Source of the DNA: Waddliaceae bacterium
Lineage (GTDB): Bacteria > Chlamydiota > Chlamydiia > Chlamydiales > SLFE01
NCBI GenBank assembly: GCA_007124415.1
Contig: SLFE01000082.1
Coordinates: 1 to 5,983 of the forward strand
DNA length: 5,983 nt
Reading direction: 5' to 3'
The translations under genes were made by a program, and so were the position numbers. The notes under the pieces were generated by a model. That model worked only from the letters and a program-made list of their open reading frames with translations, did not search any database and had not been told where the DNA came from. Shown piece by piece: positions 5,958 to 5,983 of this stretch. Within the stretch, counting starts at the first letter, position 1. Every line of letters starts with the position of its first letter.

Positions 5958-5983
5958 AAGTGCATTAAACCTTTTATCAAAAA

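Larger units (their letters stand above)
5765..5983. other. Non-coding AT-rich intergenic region at right edge
   Basis: These 219 bases upstream of the UGP3-like gene show no convincing coding frame on either strand, no tRNA-like fold and no repeat array. The only structure I can point to is the pair of divergent candidate promoters described separately. Confidence 0.6.

Overview
The window looks like a chromosomal segment from a member of the Chlamydiae, probably an environmental lineage (Parachlamydia/Waddlia/Criblamydia type) and not Chlamydia itself. Three signs support this. The minus-strand order prfB, GNAT acetyltransferase, yebC matches, from memory, the neighbouring genes CT459, CT458 and CT457 of Chlamydia trachomatis. 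The large protein on the right resembles the plant plastid UGP3-type UDP-sugar pyrophosphorylase. Base composition is moderate, in the mid-40s % GC by eye, above Protochlamydia. The exact genus cannot be fixed from sequence reading alone.

Left part (1-2992, all minus strand): a tight four-gene cluster read from right to left. prfB (release factor 2) has a canonical autoregulatory +1 frameshift site. A GNAT-family N-acetyltransferase follows, then a SprT-like zinc metalloprotease, then yebC, which runs off the left edge. Gaps are about 4, 8 and 15 bases, so one transcript is likely, starting from a candidate promoter just upstream of prfB. The protease gene is extra relative to the order I recall in Chlamydia.

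Middle (2993-3640): a 174-bp divergent intergenic region carries candidate back-to-back promoters. One drives prfB leftward and the other drives a small unrecognised hydrophobic membrane protein rightward (3167-3580). Its stop codon sits inside a perfect 16-bp palindrome. This is followed at once by a strong hairpin terminator shared with the convergent gene on the other strand.

Right part (3611-5764, minus strand): one large gene for a UGP3-like nucleotidyltransferase of about 717 residues. It has a long N-terminal extension, a UDPGP catalytic core and a probable beta-rich C-terminal domain. The last ~220 bases are AT-rich and non-coding. They hold a weak candidate promoter for this gene and a TTGACA-type candidate promoter pointing out of the window.

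I found no RNA gene, mobile element, CRISPR array or clear horizontal-transfer scar. The most notable items are the plant-plastid-type pyrophosphorylase, the prfB recoding site and the unrecognised small membrane protein. I see no strong evidence for a wholly new multi-gene system.
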